Source: Xiphias gladius
Lineage: Eukaryota; Chordata; Actinopteri; Istiophoriformes; Xiphiidae
Assembly: GCF_016859285.1 (NCBI RefSeq)
Contig: NC_053416.1
Coordinates: forward strand, 14,304,001 to 14,368,000
Length of the DNA stretch: 64,000 bases
Direction: 5' to 3'
Position numbers and translations under genes: made by a program
Shown here: positions 58,239 through 64,000 of the stretch, piece after piece
Numbering within the stretch: position 1 is the stretch's first letter
How the letters are laid out: each line of letters begins with the position of its first letter
The notes under the pieces: model-generated
What the model was told of the DNA's origin: nothing
Databases searched by the model: none
What the model saw: the letters and a program-made list of their open reading frames with translations, nothing else

Positions 58239-59031
58239 AGGTATTAGATCACCAGTTGATTTCCTTGTTCCTTGTTGTTACCTAGAAAATTCAAAGTAAC
58301 ACAGTGTTTTCACAGTTTTCAGTAATGGAAAAATGCAGATAAAATTGAGAGACAGAAAGAAAACATATTTTACACACTGATCTCTCTGTTTCCAGCAGTA
58401 AAGCTTTGAGCCTGTTGACCTTCACCTATTGTCACGTTCACATCACAAATGAAAGATGGAAATACAGATTCAACATTCAACAGAGTTTTAACAAGATGGA
58501 TACAAATTTCCCACTTACTCCAGAAATGCAAGGCATGGCAAAATACTTTACAGAGAACAACAACTACAGACCATAGTGAAATCAATGAATCTGCCATTGT
58601 TCGGGGTAATTTTACTGCCTGGTAGGAGAAATTAAAGTAAAATATCAAAAATATTGATTAATGCAAGTTGACTTTGTTCATAAAGTGGTTATTTTGTTGA
58701 TTAATTATGTTTTCTAATACAGAGAGAAAACAAAGAAAGATGACAGGAGAGTTTAATGTAAATTGAGATTATTACTTTTCAGCAGTTTTTGTTGGCACAC
58801 TACAGATTTCACATGAAGTTCAGTTTAAATGGTACTGTTAGTACTACTCAGCTTGTGAAAACAGTTGTATAATGGGTCGTAGCTTTGAAAGGATCATTTG
58901 CCTCCATCACGGGATGATGAGCTGGTTTAACCAAGATGAAGGAGCCCACCCCCACCCAGTGAACAAAACATAGAGTGCAAGGCTTATTGCTGTAAAACTG
59001 ACCTGAAACCTGAAGCTCTTCTCTCTTTTAG

Positions 59032-59090
59032 GCTGCCATTTATGACTTCAAGTATATATCAGAACGAGTGGTTTCATGATCTGATCTAAG
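59032..59090 (+). other. Candidate short non-coding exon upstream of the orphan ORF
   Basis: A strong acceptor (CTCTTCTCTCTTTTAG) precedes 59 bp that end at a donor, TCTAAG/GTAATA. All frames contain a stop, and the only ATG frame closes after 15 codons, so it could only be leader sequence. Its value lies in its position about 630 bp before the open frame at 59721-59986. It may be a chance pair of sites. Confidence 0.25.
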
Positions 59091-59243
59091 GTAATAATAA
59101 TGATAATGGTTTTCTCAAAGTATAACTAATTCGATCTATAGTTTATACTTTGTTCAAATTAGTATTCACCTCCACATCACCAAGCAGATGTCACTTATAA
59201 CATTATCCGACACAGAATGATCAATAGTTATTTTTATTTACCA

Positions 59244-59268
59244 AAAAAAAAAAAAAAAAAAAAAAAAT
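59244..59268. repeat. Poly(A) run
   Basis: About 24 consecutive A, possibly the tail of an old retroposed copy; no body was recognised upstream. Confidence 0.6.
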
Positions 59269-59720
59269 CAAGAACATGTTCCATTCCAGTACCCAGCGCT
59301 TTGGATATGTCTATCTAAGTATGTAAGCAGTGGTCGATGTTGCAGTAGAGTCTTTGAGATGTGTATGTTGTGGTACTATTCAGATCCTGCACATGAAGCA
59401 GGATACACCTTAGCTCAGCCTGATTGTTGACACGCAACCTCAACCTCTGGTTTAATGGCTACTTGGTTTGCTGCTGCTGACCTTTGTTAATTGGTTGTTA
59501 ATCAGACTTCATCCTTTAAAATGTGAGAACAACATACGCCAAGTGGAAGTTATGTGACACAAGATACAATACTTGATGGGCTGGCGCCAGTTTAAACACA
59601 GGACTGACCTACGTAAAGTTAAAGTTAGACTTTAGTGGCATTATCAGGATTAGGAGATAGTCATAATTGTTCCCAAGTGCCAAAAGTGGGTTCCTTCTCT
59701 GGGAGCATGAAAGTGTTCAG

Positions 59721-59986
59721 TAGATCTGTTTGAATTATGCTCTAAAAAGAAAGGTCATGAGGTCTTCAAAATCAATAGGACAAAATCTGTGGAGGCCATG
59801 AGCATCCTCAGCTCCTTTAATGAGAATCCAGAAATTAGTTTCCGAGACCCTTGGGGAGATTTTGACCTCACGGTGGAGCCAGACAAGAGATCTGACAAGA
59901 GGACGTCACTGACTGACCCTGCCATGTGCAGGGAAATGAAAAACCCAGTTTTTCTCAGCCTGTATGACGAGGTGTAAGTAAATAAG
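59721..59986 (+). CDS. Orphan exon-like open frame, unknown product
   Basis: The frame opens after an acceptor-like GTGTTCAG at 59713-59720 and runs about 88 codons before TAA. A donor-like AGGT/GTAAGT sits at its end. It includes KKKGHEVFKINRTKSVEAM, an ATG in good context (GGCCATGAG, 59798), then ENPEISFRDPWGDFDLTVEP and LTDPAMCREMKNPVFLSLYD. Charged and hydrophobic residues are balanced and low-complexity sequence is absent, unlike the random frames nearby. It lies on the strand opposite SMG8, just past its stop. I do not recognise it. It could be a 5' exon of a nested gene, a small-protein gene, a decayed exon or chance. Confidence 0.3.
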
Positions 59987-60029
59987 ACTGGCTCCAGGAG
60001 GGTGAAGTCCTTAATAAAAAGGTTAAAGT

Positions 60030-63000
60030 TCACTGTGGTGGAGGGTTAGCAGTGGTGGCCTTCAGGATGCCTCGCAGTACCTTGTAGTTACTGAGGGGCT
60101 GGTTTTCTTTGGGGGTGTAACAGGGGCCACGATCTGTTGTGTAAGAATAAGGGAACCGCAGCACCCACAGACCATCAGGAGGCAACACTAAATCTGTCTG
60201 CTCTGGATGGAAAACTGGGCAGGGAGGAGGACCAGGCTGTACCTGAAAACACAATATTATGAGGATTAATATGATGTTTTATTAAAAAATACATTCATTC
60301 ATACGTCTCTATTAAAGCTAAATGTTTCTAAATATTTTGCTACTAGACGTGAATGATTAGTCTAATCTCAAAGGGAGTTCAGATACATTTGTATTTCTAT
60401 TTCAATACAAATCAGGTAGATAACTTTAACACATTTTTTTTGGACTCCACATGATGCACTTCCAGTGTTATAACATGAACTGAGAATAATGACTTTTTTA
60501 CTCCAGGGTCTCCACTGGCTGCCTGTTAGCTTTAGGACAGCATCATTTAGTCGACATGATATTCATATTTAGTGTTACATACTCATTTGGTGCCTATTCT
60601 TCCTAGGAATAACACTTTAAACACTTTCTACTAAAAGATAATCAGAAAACCTGAGGGAAAGCACATCACTGTAGCAGCAACTACATCCAAAATTAACACA
60701 TCATCAAAGGATCCGTGCTTAAACATCACGGCAAACACCTCTTAGCACTAAAGATGGATGTAAAATAGGAGCAAAAACAGTTCCAACATGCTCATATTTA
60801 ACTAGCAAACTTGCTGACTATTCTAAATTTTCTCCTTGACTGCAAAACTCGGATAGCTCCTGAAAAATACAACAATAGTAGCTTTTACAGCGTCCTGGAC
60901 AAAGCAGTAATGGAAGTGAGTAGGAGTCATGTTCAGCTGTTTACCTGTGGGTTGAGGGTAATCTCCAGCGGAGCGTCGGGCACCACAATAAAAAGGCGAG
61001 CCAGCTGGGCATAGTGAGGCTTCAAGCCACGGCCCTGGGAAGGGGAAGGGATGTACAGTGGCATGTCGGTGTTTAGCACCCTGGTGGCGGGATCTTTGGC
61101 GCCCCCTGGCCCCAGCACCTTCACTATTTTATCAGGTCCGGAGCTGATGAAGCGTCTTCCCCTGCTGTCTTCATACTCAAACCCCACAAACGCTCGAGCC
61201 ATATCATCCCTCCTGCGACTCCTACCCAGCCCTCCAGTGCTCCCGCGCTTTCCCACCAGGGTCTTGTTGGGGGCTGGCCATGAGGAGCTGCCTCCATCCA
61301 AAGGCTCCGTCAGACCCGCATCCTCCTCTGACCGAGAGCGGATCACCAAGTCCCACGGCAAGAGGAAGCAGGAGCCGGGGAGGAAGCCTGGCTGTTCCAG
61401 ACCAGTGTGGCAGTTGTATGACTTTGCTGGACCCAGTTTGACCAGTGACCAGCTGGAGAACTTGGGTAGCAGGCCCTTGGGACAGCCGGAGTGCATCATA
61501 CCAGGGAGATACTCCACAGTGGAGGGCTGGCGGTCAATGAGGCTTGGTCTCTTTTGCTGCACTTGATTTTCGGTTCCGTCTCCGTCACCGTAGGGACCCA
61601 GACTGTCCATGGACTGGCCTAGACTGAGAGCCAGGCTGAGGCTGGTGTCTGCAGGTGTGTGGCTCTGGGCAGTGCTCGGCTCCTTCAGCCTCTCTGCCTC
61701 ACCAGACCCTGAGGCCTCGCACGGGAGTCGCTGAGCTTGGTTGCAGGCTGGGGCTGGGTCAGGAGTGCTGGGCTGGAACACTGGAAACTCAATCCTCTCC
61801 AGCTTTCCGCAGCATTTCTCTTCCAGCATCTATTCAGGAAGAGCAGAGTTATAGAGCATGTGTAACAAAGACATGGAAAAACTACTGTTTGAGGTCGGGT
61901 TGGGCAATGTGATGATATATACTAAATTTCAGATGAAACTAATATTAGGCTTTATTGGGCTTTTGTCTGAGTAAGACAAATCAAGTGGGTATCTTCCAAA
62001 GTTACAGTCTTTTTATTACCAAATTACCATTTTTTCGTACTATTCCTACACTGTAGCTGAGCAAAAAACACTGAATTAGGACTGTGGATTTTGTCCCCCA
62101 TCTCTCAAACTGAAATCGGTTTAGGAAGGGAGCTTTTTGCGGCCATAATGGACATAAGGAACAATTACTATAACAATAATAACTCATTTAATGGACATAG
62201 TATTGTTTTAAGACAGACTGGAAGAACTGTGAACCTACCCTTGAATGTCGCGGGTTACATTGCAAGTGTGGGTAATGTTGCAAATCAATGAGAAGGACTC
62301 CCTTTATGGTAATATTGAGTTCACAGGAGTTTTGCATCAATGTATTGAAGTATCAACTATGCAATTAATAAACTTGAGCTCTCTACAGAAAAAGAAAAGA
62401 ATGCCATCTACAGACACACACTTCATCAAGAGGAAATACAGTACTGGCCACGTTGACTGACAGGTGATCTCTAGGAATTGCACTGCAAAGACACTACAGC
62501 AATAAGAGCTTAGCCCCAAAAATGACTACACACCAAAGAAGATGTGTCAGATTAGCATTGTCAGAGCTGTGTATGTGACATTTGACAATGAGCCGAGAGA
62601 AGCTGCTCTGCTGTACTCTCCTCAGAAGGAGAGCGCGGTGTGAGTCCTAACCTGATAGAAGTCATAATTGGCAGCCTGGATGTCAAACGGATCCTCACGT
62701 GGAGCCTGTTTCCTGCCACAGTTACAGGAGCTGGTGGAGCGCCCCCTGCTGTTGTGATTCAGGATGGGTGGGTTGCGATCCATGTCTGGCTTCTCTCCTG
62801 CAGAAATTAGTGTCAGATTTCATGTGTCTGTATTATTGGTTTTATCCTAACTATCCTAACCTTTATAGAAATATGCATGCACGATACATGAACACATACA
62901 GAACTCTCTGTATATTTTTTTTTAGAAGAGTGTTTCACCCCCAGTGACCCATCAAGGTTTTTTGTCTCCCCCTACTGATTAATACACGTGTTTCACTCAG

Positions 63001-64000
63001 TCCGTGTTTGCCTGAAGCTGACTGAAATGTCATTTTTTACATAAAGCACACGTGAGAGTCCAGTGTGCAGATAGATATTGTATTATGCAATCTGTATATT
63101 ACCTTCCCTAGCTTCTGTCCTCACTAACCCAAATGCAGTGTAGCAGAGGAAAGGAAAGTAGAAGAGAGTGTTCACCTGGCTGAGGCAGTAGGTGGAACTT
63201 GTGAACACAGTGCTGGTCAGTCAGGCTTCGCTCCTCACACAGCTGGTGGCCATTGCTCCAGAACTTGTAGCAGTCCTCATGGAGCTGCAGTGCGTAGCGC
63301 TGGAAGGCCACCCCCCGAGCATGCTGGCTGTACACCCGCAGAGCCTGTGCCAGCTGGTTTTTGTGCACCGTAGTGGTGTAGTTATGGGGTAGGTTGGACT
63401 GGTAAGCGCTGTGAGCCAGCGGCAGAGCTTTCTGACATCTGTTCTCAGAGAACTTGGTGTCAGCGTCGAGAAAACCCTCCAAAACCTTCAGCTGGCTTTG
63501 CACTTTAGTGACTAGCTCAGCTATTTCTTCCTCCGTATTGCTAATTAGGACTTCGTGGAGTCTGGAGGCGACCTGGACCCATTTGGAGTAGGTCGGCAGC
63601 TCAAAGTGCGAAGGCTGTGGGTTGCGGCCGACGCTGTCGTCGAAGCCTTTCTTGGTCAGCACCAGCTCTACATGCTGCCAGAGGAATTCCTTCAAGCTGT
63701 AGTCCACCAGCTGACCGCCCATTGACACGATGCCTGAGTCTCTGCTGCAGCTGGACTGCCGAGCCAAACGTCGCATCTGCTGGTAACGCCTTGGTCCTGA
63801 CACCGTAGTGGTGGAGTCTTGGTCACACAAGATGCAGTTCGAACGCAGCTGACCAAGCAACGCACCCACAGGGTCCTCCTCCGCTGCTGGTATCACATAC
63901 ACAAATGCTTGGTTGGCAGGCACAGTGAACAAGCAGTTGCTACTTTGGTTGGTCAGGACTCTGCTTTTACGGAAGATGCGATAAATTTGGTCCTCCAGGG
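60030..64000 (-). CDS. smg8: SMG8: regulatory subunit of the SMG1 nonsense-mediated-decay kinase complex (3' part; 5' end outside window)
   Basis: SMG8 binds SMG9 and the PIKK-family kinase SMG1 and restrains its phosphorylation of UPF1 during nonsense-mediated mRNA decay. Exons in coding order: 63176-64000 (open at the window edge), 62652-62797, 60945-61829, 60030-60242. Phases agree and the joined frame gives about 689 residues, roughly the C-terminal 70% of a ~990-residue protein. Near-identical blocks to human SMG8 include QIYRIFRKSRVLTNQ, LFTVPANQAFVYVIP, FLWQHVELVLTKKGFDDSVG, RNPQPSHFELPTYSKW, DADTKFSENRCQKALPLAHS, YKFWSNGHQLCEERSLTDQH, CNCGRKQAPREDPFDIQAAN, PGMMHSGCPKGLLPKFSSWS, DMARAFVGFEYEDSRGRRF and QPGPPPCPVFHPEQ. 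The middle (about residues 330-420 of the visible part) is more variable. The frame has no breaks, so the gene looks functional. Confidence 0.96.
60243..60944 (-). other. SMG8 last intron
   Basis: 702 bp of AT-rich intron with no exon-like frame or clear repeat. Donor (GTAAAC) and acceptor (TTTTCAG) on the - strand are standard. Confidence 0.6.
61830..62651 (-). other. SMG8 intron between the CNCGRK exon and the large exon
   Basis: About 820 bp with short frames and A-rich runs; nothing recognised. The - strand acceptor is CTGAATAG, directly before codons for M-L-E-E-K-C-C-G. Confidence 0.55.

Larger units (their letters stand above)
53662..59020. other. Intergenic DNA between KCNJ15 and SMG8, repeat-rich; may hide KCNJ15 leader exons
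   Basis: Identified pieces: a repeat at 53770-54080 (partner 50030-50250), a long repeat at 54288-54545, AAGTA-type repeat at 55330-55450, a poly-C/poly-A stretch near 55110-55190, a short (CA)n near 56496, a repeat at 56585-56770 (partner 31110-31305) and a (TG)n tract at 58161-58233. Non-coding 5' exons of KCNJ15 should lie here, but I cannot place them. No protein-coding exon is supportable. Confidence 0.5.

Noticed and set aside
61051..61566. 171-codon open frame on the + strand inside SMG8
   Set aside because: It is the antisense shadow of the large SMG8 coding exon, whose - strand frame matches the known protein throughout.
63108..63175. Extension of the SMG8 frame to a stop at 63108
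   Set aside because: This is intron read-through; the donor CAG/GTGAAC at 63176/63175 joins in phase to the exon at 62652-62797, which restores the known protein.

Overview
The window is vertebrate nuclear DNA, almost certainly from a ray-finned (percomorph-like) teleost. Genes are split into many small exons with GT..AG introns. Introns and intergenic DNA are AT-rich and full of CA/TG microsatellites, miniature inverted-repeat elements, a decayed Tc1-like transposon and a LINE reverse-transcriptase scrap. There are no operons, CRISPR arrays or prokaryotic signals. All gene models below were built by hand, by joining open frames across splice sites with matching phase and comparing the result with vertebrate proteins recalled from memory. 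No alignment or database search was run.

Layout from left to right. (1) 941-3074, + strand: the last two coding exons of a gene I cannot name. The predicted 324-residue C-terminal part has a helical first half with some resemblance to IL-6/CNTF/LIF-type cytokines, then a long tail rich in N-glycosylation sequons. (2) 3075-6230: intergenic repeats, including a reverse-transcriptase fragment. (3) About 6240-42632, + strand: a complete TTC3 gene (TPR and RING-H2 E3 ubiquitin ligase), with a CpG-rich promoter and leader and 45 coding exons joining into an unbroken 1,800-residue frame. (4) 43180-49651, - strand: complete VPS26C (DSCR3), 8 exons and 297 residues, tail-to-tail with TTC3. (5) 52578-53600, - strand: an intact single-exon inward-rectifier potassium channel, best called KCNJ15 (Kir4.2). 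(6) 53662-60029: repeat-rich intergenic DNA with an orphan exon-like open frame at 59721-59986 (+). (7) 60030-64000, - strand: the 3' part of SMG8; its 5' end lies beyond the window.

TTC3, VPS26C and KCNJ15 sit together on human 21q22, so the block is a conserved Down-syndrome-region segment. DYRK1A and KCNJ6, which lie between VPS26C and KCNJ15 in human, are absent here, and SMG8 (human chromosome 17) follows directly. This suggests gene loss after teleost genome duplication or a rearrangement. The genes do not form one pathway: TTC3 is a ubiquitin ligase, VPS26C an endosomal Retriever subunit, KCNJ15 a K+ channel and SMG8 a regulator of the nonsense-mediated-decay kinase SMG1. The most novel-looking items are the cytokine-like gene at the left edge and the orphan exon beside SMG8.
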